Assembly: GCF_014269285.1 (NCBI RefSeq)
Contig: NZ_JACOAF010000001.1
Location: 124,001 to 188,000, forward strand
Direction: 5' to 3'
DNA from: Rufibacter sediminis
GTDB lineage: Bacteria > Bacteroidota > Bacteroidia > Cytophagales > Hymenobacteraceae
Length of the DNA: 64,000 nt
This document shows positions 17,187-25,155 of the stretch, piece after piece. The notes under the pieces were generated by a model. The model was given only the letters and a program-made list of their open reading frames with translations, did no database searches and was not told the origin of the DNA. Positions within the stretch are counted from its first letter, which is position 1. Every line of letters begins with the position of its first letter. Position numbers and translations under genes: made by a program.

Positions 17187-17723
17187 ATGATCCTCACCGA
17201 CCGTCAGATTCTGGAAGAGATAGAAAAAGGCACCATTCTGATAGAACCGTATGACCGCTCCTGCCTGGGCACCAACTCCTACGATGTGCATTTAGGCAAG
17301 TACCTGGCGTTCTACCAAGACGAGGTGCTGGATGCCCGTAAACACAACCAGATTGAGGTGTTTGAAATACCCGAGGAAGGCTACATTCTGGAGCCCGGCC
17401 GTTTGTATTTGGGCGTTACCGAAGAGTACACCGAGACCCATGCGCATGTTCCGTTCCTGGAAGGGAAATCCAGCGTAGGCCGTCTGGGCATTGACATCCA
17501 CGCCACCGCCGGCAAAGGCGACGTGGGCTTCTGCAACCACTGGACGCTGGAGATCTCGGTGAGCCAGAAAGTACGCGTGTACCACAACATGCCCATCGGG
17601 CAGCTGATCTATTTTGTGGTGAACGGCGGCATTGAAAACTATTACAACCAGAAGAGCAACGCCAAGTACAACCAGCGGTCTGTGTACCCGGTGGAGTCCA
17701 TGATGTGGAAGAACAAGTTTTAG
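17187..17723 (+). CDS. dcd: dCTP deaminase
   Basis: Deaminates dCTP to dUTP, supplying dUMP for thymidylate. 178 residues, the normal size. MILTDRQILEEIEKGTILIEPYDRSCLGTNSYDVHLG is the family N-terminus, and the active-site stretch GKSSVGRLGIDIHATAGKGDVGFCNHWTLEIS holds the catalytic Ser/Arg and the general-base Glu. The bifunctional deaminase/dUTPase form cannot be told apart from this sequence alone. It stands alone between repeat copies. Confidence 0.94.
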   Translation: MILTDRQILEEIEKGTILIEPYDRSCLGTNSYDVHLGKYLAFYQDEVLDARKHNQIEVFEIPEEGYILEPGRLYLGVTEEYTETHAHVPFLEGKSSVGRLGIDIHATAGKGDVGFCNHWTLEISVSQKVRVYHNMPIGQLIYFVVNGGIENYYNQKSNAKYNQRSVYPVESMMWKNKF

Positions 17724-17744
17724 ATTTTTCCTGCTTAACCGGCA

Positions 17745-17770
17745 GTTTTAAGGGTATTTTGGATAAAACT
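17745..17770. repeat. Palindromic repeat, truncated copy
   Basis: GTTTTAAGGGTATTTTGG then ATAAAAC: both ends are present but the right arm lacks about ten bases. Confidence 0.5.
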
Positions 17771-17948
17771 CATAGAAAGCTTGTAGTACAGCAAGAACTT
17801 TATTTCCAATAAGTTATATAGGGCTCTACAGGAAACAAACTAACCTAAAGCACGTTCTTTTTTACAGGAGGCCAACTTTTTAGCCATTGGTTTTGTTCTA
17901 AAATAGATGGCACAGGAATTGTATAGGAACTCTCAAACCAGAACGACT

Positions 17949-18428
17949 ATGAAAAGATTAGTGTATACCTTAGCCCTTGTTCTCTCTGTTTCATTCGCCT
18001 CTTTCGCGCAGAACGGAGGAACCGCAGAACAACGCGCCAAGAACCTATCCGATAAGATGATCCGGGAACTGCAGCTGAACAACTACCAGTCGCGGAAACT
18101 GAGAGAGATGAACCTGGCCAACGCCAAGAAAATGGTAGATTTTGAGGCCAAACACGCCAATAATCCGGCCGAGCTGGAAAGATGTATCAACGGAGTTTGT
18201 AAAGAGCGTGACGTTGCTCTGGAAGGGCTATTGAGCACGGCGCAGTACTCCCGCTATTACGGAGCCCGTAAATCCTTCAACAGCTATGACCGCGCCTACG
18301 CGCAGCAGTTGCTGAAAGAAAACGGCAAGGCTGCCAAGTCATTGATCGCGCAGGACAAAGAAAGCACCAAGCGTACCTTCCCGCAGCCTGAAACGGCCGT
18401 GATCAAGGAAGCTGCCCCCGGAAACTAA
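17949..18428 (+). CDS. Small secreted helical protein (Spy/CpxP-like)
   Basis: 159 residues. The ATG at 17949 gives a clean Sec signal (MKRLVYTLALVLSVSFASFAQ); the longer frame would bury it. The mature protein is predicted helical and charged (EQRAKNLSDKMIRELQLNNY, QSRKLREMNLANAKKMVDFEAKH). The segment MIRELQLNNYQSRKLREMNL resembles the LTxxQ-type helices of periplasmic Spy/CpxP proteins, suggesting a periplasmic chaperone or stress protein. This is only a resemblance. Two cysteines (RCINGVCKER) are five residues apart. A perfect bidirectional terminator follows. Confidence 0.7.
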   Translation: MKRLVYTLALVLSVSFASFAQNGGTAEQRAKNLSDKMIRELQLNNYQSRKLREMNLANAKKMVDFEAKHANNPAELERCINGVCKERDVALEGLLSTAQYSRYYGARKSFNSYDRAYAQQLLKENGKAAKSLIAQDKESTKRTFPQPETAVIKEAAPGN

Positions 18429-18440
18429 ACATACCTTTTA

Positions 18441-18484
18441 TACCATAAAAAAAGCCGCTCTCTCCAGCGGCTTTTTTTATGGTA
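18441..18484. terminator. Bidirectional terminator between convergent genes
   Basis: Perfect 19-bp arms (18441-18459 and 18466-18484) with A7 on one side and T7 on the other, serving the small secreted-protein gene and gldC. Confidence 0.93.
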
Positions 18485-18495
18485 TTTCTTTTAGC

Positions 18496-18849
18496 TTACT
18501 GCGGGTTTTGGGCCGCGTTACGCTTTTGCTGCTCCTCTACGTGCTGCATCAGCTCCTGGCACAGGCTGCGCATTTTCTCGGCCATCAGCTTGTCATTGGT
18601 AGCGGTTTCAATGCTTTGCGCCATCGCCCCGATGGTGTCAATGTAGAAGTATTTCATTTCATCTACGGGCATGTCTTTGGTCCAGAGATCAATCTTCATG
18701 GTTCCGGAGTCATTGCGGTCCCAAAGCGAGATGTTGATGGCTTTGGCGAAATGGATGTCAGTACCGGCATCGGTAGCGGTCCAACTGATGGCCTCCGGGA
18801 TGCGCTGATCATCTAAGGCAATGCTGAAGTGTATCTCTGATTTTTTCAT
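18496..18849 (-). CDS. gldC: Gliding motility protein GldC
   Basis: A small cytoplasmic protein (117 residues from the ATG at 18849) associated with the gliding/type IX secretion machinery of Bacteroidetes. MKKSEIHFSIALDDQRIPEAISWTATDAG, the central KAINISLWDRNDSGTMKIDLWTKDMPVDEMKYFYIDTIGAMAQSIETAT and the C-terminal CQELMQHVEEQQKR match the GldC pattern. An ATG three codons upstream (18858) is also possible. The minus-strand -7 box TACCTTTG at 18899-18892 excludes the longest frame (start 18894). Its exact mechanical role is not known; the second T9SS-related gene here is at 44935. Confidence 0.9.
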   Translation of the reverse strand: MKKSEIHFSIALDDQRIPEAISWTATDAGTDIHFAKAINISLWDRNDSGTMKIDLWTKDMPVDEMKYFYIDTIGAMAQSIETATNDKLMAEKMRSLCQELMQHVEEQQKRNAAQNPQ

Positions 18850-18891
18850 TTGTTTCATGGGTTTTGCGCTTTCGCGCAGTTTTCTGAAAAA

Positions 18892-18899
18892 CAAAGGTA
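18892..18899 (-). promoter_or_regulatory. gldC -7 box
   Basis: TACCTTTG on the minus strand, about 40 bp before the GldC start; no clear -33 TTG. Confidence 0.55.
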
Positions 18900-19039
18900 A
18901 AATGTTTTTCTCAGTTCTGGGGATAGATGCAATGCCTTTTCTGAAGCGTCTCTACTTTGGACCCGATTTCAGGAAAGAACCCTCATAACAAAAAACCTTT
19001 CTCATCTGCTTAGCTTGTTCATCTTATCAACGCAGATTT

Positions 19040-19126
19040 ATTTGTTTCTCTATGGAGCGGAAGTTACTTCCGTGACTACCTGAGTGTAATTCACGGAAGT
19101 AACTTCCGCTCCATAGAGAAACAAAT
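19040..19126. repeat. Large perfect inverted repeat (36-bp arms, 15-bp loop)
   Basis: The arms at 19040-19075 and 19091-19126 are exact complements; the loop is CTACCTGAGTGTAAT. Within each arm CGGAAGT-ACTTCCG is itself a small palindrome. It is not followed by a T-run and is unrelated to the 36-nt family. Confidence 0.95.
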
Positions 19127-19169
19127 TCAGGTTCTGGTAAAGAATTTCAGCCTTTTCTCCTGATGGCCT

Positions 19170-19206
19170 GTTTAGAGCTTGTTTTCAAGAAAATCAGCCT
19201 CAAAAC
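19170..19206. repeat. Palindromic repeat, copy (37 nt)
   Basis: GTTTAGAGCTTGTTTTC to GAAAATCAGCCTCAAAAC, flanked by CCT / AGG. Confidence 0.75.
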
Positions 19207-19342
19207 AGGAATTTCATAATCGGAACTCCTTTCTGCATCAACCATTATTTAAGCACTCTACTGGGCAGGCAGCTCGTTCCCCAGCAAAGAAGAAACGGAA
19301 GAGGTAAGATCACTTAAAAGCAGTCCACTTCCCCTCCTCGCC

Positions 19343-19377
19343 ATTTTAAGGCTGATTTCCTAAAATCAGCTTAAAAC
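19343..19377. repeat. Palindromic repeat, copy (35 nt)
   Basis: ATTTTAAGGCTGATTT and AAATCAGCTTAAAAC pair almost completely. Confidence 0.75.
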
Positions 19378-19379
19378 GG

Positions 19380-19415
19380 GAAATCCTGCCTGGGTCTTAT
19401 GCCGGGCAGGATTTC
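19380..19415 (-). terminator. dnaN-downstream hairpin
   Basis: GAAATCCTGCC (19380-19390) and GGCAGGATTTC (19405-19415) are exact complements, 24 bp from the dnaN stop. On the minus strand TTTC then CCGTTTT follows, a weak T-run. Confidence 0.6.
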
Positions 19416-19439
19416 TGTATTCTCTAGTTTCTGTAACGC

Positions 19440-20564
19440 TTACACGTAGTTGTTGAGCATTACCGGCATCACCAGCATCAGGATACTTTCTTCCTCATCA
19501 TTGGTGGAAGGCATGAGCAAGCCGGCGCGGTTTGGCGTGGAAAGCTCCAGGGTGATTTCATCAGAGTCAATGTTACTCAGCATCTCGGTGAGGAACTTGG
19601 CGTTGAAACCGATTTCCATGTCCTCGCCATCGTACTGGCAGGTCAGGCGCTCATTCGCTTCGTTGGAGAAATCCAGATCCTCGGCCGAAATCTGCAGTTC
19701 GCTGCCCGTAATGCGCAGACGCACCTGGTGGGTGGTCTTGTTGGAGTAGATGGAGATACGTTTCACAGAGCTCAGGAAATCGTACCGGTCAATCACTAAT
19801 TTATTGGGGTTCTGAGCCGGAATCACATTCTCGTAATCTGGGTAGCGCTCATCAATGAGGCGGCAGATCATTCTGATGTTATCAAAGCTGAAGAACGCGT
19901 TGGACGTATTGAACTCCACCCGAACCGCCGTGGCCTCATTGGGCAACGTGGACTTGAGCAGGTTGAAGGCTTTTTTAGGAATGATGATGGAAGCGGCGTT
20001 GTCGCTGCTCACATCCTGGCGGCGGTAACGCAGAAGGCGGTGTCCGTCTGTGGCCACAAACGTGATGTTCCCGCTGTTCAGCTGCACGAAGATACCCGTC
20101 ATGGCCGGCCGAAGCTCATCGTTGCTTACCGCGAAGATGGTTTTGTTGATGGCCCGGCCCAATACGTTGGAAGGGATCTCAATGGCATTGCCCCCGCGCA
20201 CCACCGGCACCTTAGGGAAATCAGTGGCGTTTTCACCAGACAGTTTGTAACGGCCGTTAGACGAGCTGATCTCAATGGTGTAGGTCTCCTCGTCAATGGT
20301 GAAGGTCACCGGCTGGTCCGGCAGGTTTTTCAAAGTATCAATCAGGATACGGGCCGGAGCGGCGATACGGCCATTTTCACGGGCTTCCACGTGTATCTCC
20401 GTGATCATGGAGGTTTCCAGGTCACTAGCTGTGATGGTCAGAACACCGTCGTTGATCTCAAACAAGAAGTTCTCCAAAATCGGCACCACCGGGTTGTTGG
20501 CCACTACCCCGTTGATGCTAGTAAGCTGCTTGAGCAGCGCCGTAGAAGATACAATGAATTTCAT
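19440..20564 (-). CDS. dnaN: DNA polymerase III beta subunit (sliding clamp)
   Basis: The ring-shaped clamp that holds the replicative polymerase on DNA. 374 residues in three similar clamp domains: MKFIVSSTALLKQLTSINGVVANNPVVPILENFLFEI at the start, the GRYKLSGENATDFPKVP segment near 110, FVATDGHRLLRYRR and the second-domain hinge, RLIDERYPDYENVIPAQNPNKLVIDR near 250, and the family C-terminus LMLVMPVMLNNYV, which forms part of the peptide-binding pocket. The ATG at 20564 matches the family; 13 extra residues upstream are not conserved. It is not beside dnaA in this window. Confidence 0.97.
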   Translation of the reverse strand: MKFIVSSTALLKQLTSINGVVANNPVVPILENFLFEINDGVLTITASDLETSMITEIHVEARENGRIAAPARILIDTLKNLPDQPVTFTIDEETYTIEISSSNGRYKLSGENATDFPKVPVVRGGNAIEIPSNVLGRAINKTIFAVSNDELRPAMTGIFVQLNSGNITFVATDGHRLLRYRRQDVSSDNAASIIIPKKAFNLLKSTLPNEATAVRVEFNTSNAFFSFDNIRMICRLIDERYPDYENVIPAQNPNKLVIDRYDFLSSVKRISIYSNKTTHQVRLRITGSELQISAEDLDFSNEANERLTCQYDGEDMEIGFNAKFLTEMLSNIDSDEITLELSTPNRAGLLMPSTNDEEESILMLVMPVMLNNYV

Positions 20565-20664
20565 CCGATATAGTAGGTTTGGATAAGGTCGTATATCGGG
20601 CAAAGTTAACCAAAAAACGATTTTTTCCTATCTTCCAAGGGGCTTTTGTTTCTGCCCATCCGCT

Positions 20665-20700
20665 ATTTTAAGCCTGTTTTTGAGAAAAGATCCTCAAAAC
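20665..20700. repeat. 36-nt palindromic repeat, copy
   Basis: ATTTTAAGCCTGTTTTTGAG to CCTCAAAAC, between the lipoprotein terminator and the dnaN promoter. Confidence 0.7.
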
Positions 20701-20706
20701 GACCTT

Positions 20707-20778
20707 CCTATAAAAAGGCTTCGCCCACCAGCTCTGACGTTGAGCCGTCAGGGCTGGTGGGCGAAGCTTTTTTATAGG
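20707..20778 (-). terminator. Very long terminator hairpin of the lipoprotein gene
   Basis: 33-bp arms (20707-20739 and 20746-20778) with two G-U-type mismatches and a six-base loop; T-run on the minus strand. It lies 7 bp from the stop of the gene at 20785. Confidence 0.9.
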
Positions 20779-20784
20779 CGATTT

Positions 20785-21540
20785 TTATTTTTTGAAGCGT
20801 TTGAACATCCCCTTCCCTCTGGTCTTAGACGTCCCGACAGGCACCTCGCTTACCGGGGTAGTTCCATCTGGAATATGGTACACCAGGTTAGGTTCTGCCA
20901 CGGTGATAAACGACTGTTGGTTGAAGATGGAACAGATTGTCAGCACATTACCGGTAGAGAATTTATCGGCGCGCAACAGGTGAATATCGTCTGAAAAGGA
21001 GAAAACCAGTTTGGTGTTGGTTCTGGCCATTAACTGCTCCAATTGCTCATAGGTCCCGTTGCCTTCAATGGAAACCATGAACTCATTGGAGGAGCCCACC
21101 CAAGCTTCTGTAGGATCTGTGGTTTGTGGTTCAAAGAAAGGATAGGCAAAGGAAACGGCGCCTTCGCGCTTCAATCGCTCCATCAGTCTTTCCACGTCTG
21201 AGCAGGTTGACCAGGGAGTTAAGTTCACCCGCGTGATCACGCCGGAATCCATAAAGATCTCTCCGTCTATGCTCTTGAACTGCGAATAACGGCTCAGGAT
21301 CTGGTGACGGGCTTCCATAGAAAGACCCTCCTGGAACCCTACCAGCAGAACTCCTCCCCTGGCGCTGCCAAAACTTACCGGGCCAGATACTTTATTGAAA
21401 TAAGAATACTCGTTGCAATATGTGCCTCTTGATTCAGAAACCACCTCAGCATTGATATTTGGCTCGATTTCTTCTTTTTCACAAGAAAACAGGAAGAAAG
21501 TTGCGAAGGAAAGGGAAAGTAGAGAGGAGAGCTTATTCAT
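20785..21540 (-). CDS. Lipoprotein resembling a subtilase propeptide, without protease
   Basis: 251 residues with a lipoprotein signal (lipobox LFSC, Cys20). After the anchor, VLLVGFQEGLSMEARHQILSRYSQFKSI, then VITRVNLTPWSTCSDVERLMERLKREGAVSFAYPFFEP, and later FITVAEPNLVYHIPDG. The pattern of a beta-strand ending in AEPN and helices that count along the chain is what subtilisin-family (S8) and fervidolysin-type prodomains show. There is no Asp-His-Ser protease domain in this gene or beside it. It could be a free inhibitor or a decayed secreted protease partner. A 33-bp-arm terminator follows. Confidence 0.6.
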   Translation of the reverse strand: MNKLSSLLSLSFATFFLFSCEKEEIEPNINAEVVSESRGTYCNEYSYFNKVSGPVSFGSARGGVLLVGFQEGLSMEARHQILSRYSQFKSIDGEIFMDSGVITRVNLTPWSTCSDVERLMERLKREGAVSFAYPFFEPQTTDPTEAWVGSSNEFMVSIEGNGTYEQLEQLMARTNTKLVFSFSDDIHLLRADKFSTGNVLTICSIFNQQSFITVAEPNLVYHIPDGTTPVSEVPVGTSKTRGKGMFKRFKK

Positions 21541-21717
21541 GGTAAAAAGATAATGTTCCAGATATTTTCTACTCCCATACGCAGCAAAATAAAAAAGGAG
21601 ACGAAAATGGAATTAAATAACTACCATAACTTCTAAATTACTGAATTTCAGTTAAATAATTTTATCACTTATTATCTTATACTCATCTAGTGAACAGCCT
21701 CCCCTAGCCCTCTGATT

Positions 21718-22812
21718 TTAAAGCAAGGTCAGACCACTGCGGCGGTCAATTTTGCCGGTGGCGGTTTCCGGCAGTCTGGGCAAATACCCGAACTGCTTAG
21801 GGGTTTCGTACTTGCTGAGCGACTCGCTGAGCTTGCCTTTCAGATTGCTTTCCTCCACCTCCGTGAGCGGACTTCCTTCCAGTACGGCAATCAGGCGCTC
21901 GCCCAAGGTTTCATCAGGCAAGGCGGCGGCAAAATACCGGCGCGAAATTCCCATTCCGGAGAGCGCCTCCCCCAGGGCGGCCTCCACTTTCTCCAGCTGC
22001 ACCTTCACGCCTCCTGAGTTAATGGTATTATCGGCGCGGCCGAGCCAGCGGAAGGAGTTGTTTTCCAGCAGCTCCACCAAGTCATTGGTTTCCAGGGTTT
22101 CCCCGCCGGTCACGTCAGCGGAGATGGTGAGGCAGCCGCGTTTATCCTGCCCCAAGGTAACTTCGGGTGGAGCGGTGTAGTAATCCGTTTTCTCTTCTCC
22201 GTTCAACCGGCGAACAGCTATGTGGGAGATAGTTTCGGTCATGCCGTAGCTTTGGTACACGGGTACCTCCAGCGCCTGCACCGCCTCTTCCAGCGACTTG
22301 CTCACCGCGGCTCCGCCCAAGAGAATCGCCTTCATGGAATTGAGCTTGGTTAGGTGTTCCGGCGTCTGCTCCAGAATGGTTTGCAGTTGCAGCGGTACCA
22401 GGGCCATAAAATCGAACTGCGGCTCAGGGCCCACGCTGGCCAACGGATTCCCGATGGGCTCGATGATGGTCATGTGCAGGTTCCCCACCAGGCCCCGCAC
22501 CAGCATCATCATCCCGGCAATGTACTCGGTGTTCAGGCATACCAGCACCCTGTCCTCGGGTTGCAGACTGAAAAGCCGCAGGGTACGCCTGGCACTGGCC
22601 TCCATCCGGTCACGGGGAAGCTCCATGAACTTGGGGATGCCGGTACTACCCGAGGTCTGCACAGGAAACTCCTGCACGCCCTGCAGCCAGTTTTTGCAGA
22701 ACTCCAGCGTTTTGGCCTCATACCCGTCAATGGGAATACTCTCCCGGAACGAGTAGTACTGGACTTCATCTAAAAAGAATTTCTTGCCGTTGAGGAGCAG
22801 GTGGTCGGGCAT
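21718..22812 (-). CDS. menE: o-Succinylbenzoate-CoA ligase
   Basis: Activates o-succinylbenzoate with CoA in menaquinone synthesis. It is a short (364 residues) AMP-forming ligase: FPVQTSGSTGIPKFMEL is the P-loop (about residue 50), YQSYGMTETISHIAVRRL the adenine/TE motif, FRWLGRADNTINSGGVKVQLEKVEAAL the hinge and GRxD region, and the catalytic Lys lies in ETATGKIDRR near the C-terminus. It lacks the usual N-terminal extension, as Bacteroidetes MenE proteins do. It follows menB by 156 bp, but an intrinsic terminator (22899-22931) lies between, so it needs read-through or its own promoter. Confidence 0.92.
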   Translation of the reverse strand: MPDHLLLNGKKFFLDEVQYYSFRESIPIDGYEAKTLEFCKNWLQGVQEFPVQTSGSTGIPKFMELPRDRMEASARRTLRLFSLQPEDRVLVCLNTEYIAGMMMLVRGLVGNLHMTIIEPIGNPLASVGPEPQFDFMALVPLQLQTILEQTPEHLTKLNSMKAILLGGAAVSKSLEEAVQALEVPVYQSYGMTETISHIAVRRLNGEEKTDYYTAPPEVTLGQDKRGCLTISADVTGGETLETNDLVELLENNSFRWLGRADNTINSGGVKVQLEKVEAALGEALSGMGISRRYFAAALPDETLGERLIAVLEGSPLTEVEESNLKGKLSESLSKYETPKQFGYLPRLPETATGKIDRRSGLTLL

Positions 22813-22898
22813 GGGTAGGCGCTAGTAGTTGGATATTAGTTGCTAGACTTTGTCTCGTAAACTTACTATCTGGGCCGAATAAAGTTTGTTTCAAGCCA

Positions 22899-22931
22899 AT
22901 AAAAAGCCCTACCTCTTGAAAAGGTAGGGCT
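22899..22931 (-). terminator. Terminator between menB and menE
   Basis: AGCCCTACCT (22905-22914) and AGGTAGGGCT (22922-22931) pair perfectly; on the minus strand TTTTTATT follows. It lies 38 bp after the menB stop. Confidence 0.85.
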
Positions 22932-22968
22932 GAAGTCTACAATCTAATGTCTAACTGCCAGCGTCAGA

Positions 22969-23793
22969 TCAAGGGAACTTTGGATACTTGGAGAAATCTG
23001 GTTTGCGCTTCTCCAGGAAGGCGTTCTTTCCTTCTTTGGCTTCGTCTGAGAGGTAATAGAGCAAGGTGGCGTCTCCGGCCAGCTGCTGCACCCCGGCCTG
23101 TCCGTCCAGCTCGGCGTTGAAGGAGGCTTTGAGCATGCGCAGGGCCAGCGGGCTTTTCTCCAGAATCTTTCCGCACCATTCTACGGTGGTTTCCTCCAGT
23201 TGCTCCAGCGGCACTACTTTGTTCACCAAACCCATGTCAAGCGCTTCCTGGGCATTGTACTGGTCACAGAGAAACCAGATTTCACGGGCTTTCTTCTGCC
23301 CTACCACCCTGGCCAAATAAGACGCCCCGAAGCCTCCGTCAAAGGAACCCACTTTAGGGCCAGTTTGGCCAAAACGAGCGTTTTCCGCGGCTATGGAAAG
23401 GTCACACACCACGTGCAGCACGTGGCCGCCGCCAATGGCCCAACCGGCCACCATCGCAATCACGGGCTTAGGAATTCGGCGGATTTGCATCTGCAAGTCC
23501 AGCACATTCAAACGGGGCACGGTGTCTTCACCGATGTAGCCGCCGTGGCCGCGCACGCTCTGATCACCGCCGGAGCAGAACGCCTTTCCCCCTTCGCCGG
23601 TTAAGATAATCACCCCGATGTCAGAGTTGTCGCGGCAGATGTCCATGGCATCAATCATCTCAGCCACAGTGCGCGGCGTGAACGCATTGTGCACGTGCGG
23701 CCGGTTAATGCTGATTTTGGCGATGCCGTTATAGAATTGGAAAAGTATCTCTTGGTATTCTTTGATGGTTGTCCAGTTGAATTTGCTTTGCAT
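22969..23793 (-). CDS. menB: 1,4-Dihydroxy-2-naphthoyl-CoA synthase
   Basis: Crotonase-fold enzyme that closes the second ring of the naphthoquinone. 274 residues from the ATG at 23793 ([32 protein letters not shown]). The oxyanion and active-site parts are clear: [31 protein letters not shown] (about residue 80) and [51 protein letters not shown], ending [13 protein letters not shown] as in MenB. Upstream starts in the longer frame give non-conserved residues. It follows the DoxX pair by 108 bp. Confidence 0.96.
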   Translation of the reverse strand: MQSKFNWTTIKEYQEILFQFYNGIAKISINRPHVHNAFTPRTVAEMIDAMDICRDNSDIGVIILTGEGGKAFCSGGDQSVRGHGGYIGEDTVPRLNVLDLQMQIRRIPKPVIAMVAGWAIGGGHVLHVVCDLSIAAENARFGQTGPKVGSFDGGFGASYLARVVGQKKAREIWFLCDQYNAQEALDMGLVNKVVPLEQLEETTVEWCGKILEKSPLALRMLKASFNAELDGQAGVQQLAGDATLLYYLSDEAKEGKNAFLEKRKPDFSKYPKFP

Positions 23794-23901
23794 GAACCTT
23801 GTGTTTAGGTAGAACATTACGGCGTAAAGGTACTGTGCCTTTGCAGGAATATGCAAAGGTATACGCAGATTTGGGTTCTACCCTAGCAACAGAAGCTCCA
23901 A

Positions 23902-24375
23902 TTAGTGGTTATTCTGGTACCGCTGCTTTTTCTCCAGCAAGCGTTTCTCGTTCATCTCAAACTTATGATCCACTGAATAATACCCGGAGCCGCCCACAAA
24001 ATAGAAGATCAGCGCGATGAGCGTCACCAGCGAGAGACCAAACTGGGGATACACGGAGAAAAAGCCCTGCCCGGGATTAAAGAAAAACACGGCTCCTATC
24101 AGAATAGGAAGTTGGAAGCCGATGGCTACCCGCGTGATCAGCCCGATGGCAATCAGGAGCCCGCCCACTAGGTGCGCAAAAGCTACATAGTGCGCTAAGC
24201 CCAGGGAGATCCATTGAAACTGGCTGTTTTGGATGATCTGCGCCAGCCCGGCGGTGTCAGCGATAAAGGTCAGGCCTTTGTAGAAGATAAACAGGCCTAA
24301 AAGAATTCTTCCGTAGTCATAGGCTACGGGCCGGTGTTCATGTTGCCACCGGTCTACTTGTTGTACCCAATTCAT
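23902..24375 (-). CDS. DoxX family membrane protein (second of a pair)
   Basis: 157 residues with four hydrophobic spans and the DoxX pattern: YDYGRILLGLFIFYKGLTFIAD at the start, AHYVAFAHLVGGLLIAIGLITRVA in the middle and IALIFYFVGGSGYYSVDHKFEMNEK at the end. It is a paralogue of the gene at 24614, sharing YDYGRI, the H-x-VGG helix and the FYF(V/I)GG(S/A)GYYS(V/F)DH ending. DoxX proteins are quinone-linked or thiosulphate-oxidation membrane proteins in some organisms and of unknown role in many. Its place between menD and menB is discussed in the findings. Confidence 0.85.
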   Translation of the reverse strand: MNWVQQVDRWQHEHRPVAYDYGRILLGLFIFYKGLTFIADTAGLAQIIQNSQFQWISLGLAHYVAFAHLVGGLLIAIGLITRVAIGFQLPILIGAVFFFNPGQGFFSVYPQFGLSLVTLIALIFYFVGGSGYYSVDHKFEMNEKRLLEKKQRYQNNH

Positions 24376-24613
24376 TTGCGTTACGCCATTAAAAGACAGC
24401 GCCTCCCATAAATTTTAGGTTGACTACCAATCGCTTAAAAACAACTACCTAAACTTTTTCTTTCCTGAGAAACCGGCATTTTTCAACAACTGCCGGACAG
24501 GCCCCAGGGAGAAAAGACGACGAGCTCCTGCCACTTTTATGGAAATCTTTGGGTTAAGTATGGCAGAGAACTACAGGGACAACTCCCCAATTTCCCCGCC
24601 TTGCCCCAGAGCA

Positions 24614-25060
24614 TTACTCCGAGGATTTGCGGAACCGATAGGCGCGGTTATGATCAAAGGAATAATATCCCGCCCCGCCAATGAAGTAGAAAATGAGGAA
24701 CAGCAGGGTGTAAATGGCTACCGCAAAGGGAGAGTACAGCGAGAAAAGGTCATGCGTAGGAGTGAAAAACAAGACGGCAGATAACAGAATAGGAATCTGC
24801 ACCAGAATGGCGGACCGGGTATGCCACCCCACGGTGATCATGGCGCCTCCCACCATATGCAGCACCACTACAGCATAGGCCATGAACGTGGCCATGGAGT
24901 AGAGCTTACTGTCCAGCAGAATCTGTTCCAGCGCCGAAATATTAAACAGAAAGGAGATGCCCTTGAATACGAGAAAACAGCCTAGCGCTATTCTTCCGTA
25001 ATCATACAGGACCACGTGGTGCTTGTGGTGCCATTCTTCTACGTTCTTTGTAAACTCCAT
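24614..25060 (-). CDS. DoxX family membrane protein (first of a pair)
   Basis: 148 residues, four membrane spans. It begins MEFTKNVEEWHHKHHVVLYDYGRIALGCFLVFKGISF and ends IFYFIGGAGYYSFDHNRAYRFRKSSE. The family resemblance to the next gene is strong in the first and last helices and weaker between, which suggests an old duplication. The charged, histidine-rich N-terminus (WHHKHH) could bind a cofactor or metal, but this is a guess. It starts 95 bp after menD; a 12-bp palindrome (25134-25145) sits in that gap. Confidence 0.85.
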   Translation of the reverse strand: MEFTKNVEEWHHKHHVVLYDYGRIALGCFLVFKGISFLFNISALEQILLDSKLYSMATFMAYAVVVLHMVGGAMITVGWHTRSAILVQIPILLSAVLFFTPTHDLFSLYSPFAVAIYTLLFLIFYFIGGAGYYSFDHNRAYRFRKSSE

Positions 25061-25133
25061 AATTATACCGCTTTATTACAGCGTCTCCTATGGTGATTTA
25101 CGACTTATTTTTCGCTAAGTCAACAAAGAACGT

Positions 25134-25145
25134 GTTAAATTTAAC
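25134..25145. promoter_or_regulatory. Small palindrome between menD and the DoxX gene
   Basis: GTTAAATTTAAC is a perfect 12-bp palindrome about 11 bp from the menD stop and 74 bp before the DoxX start. It could be an operator; nothing else supports it. Confidence 0.3.
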
Positions 25146-25155
25146 CTTTTGACCT

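Larger units (their letters stand above)
18900..19439. other. Long intergenic region rich in inverted repeats
   Basis: 540 bp between gldC and dnaN (minus strand genes) with no supported ORF. It holds a 36-bp-arm palindrome, two copies of the 36-nt family and a dnaN-proximal hairpin. Confidence 0.75.
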
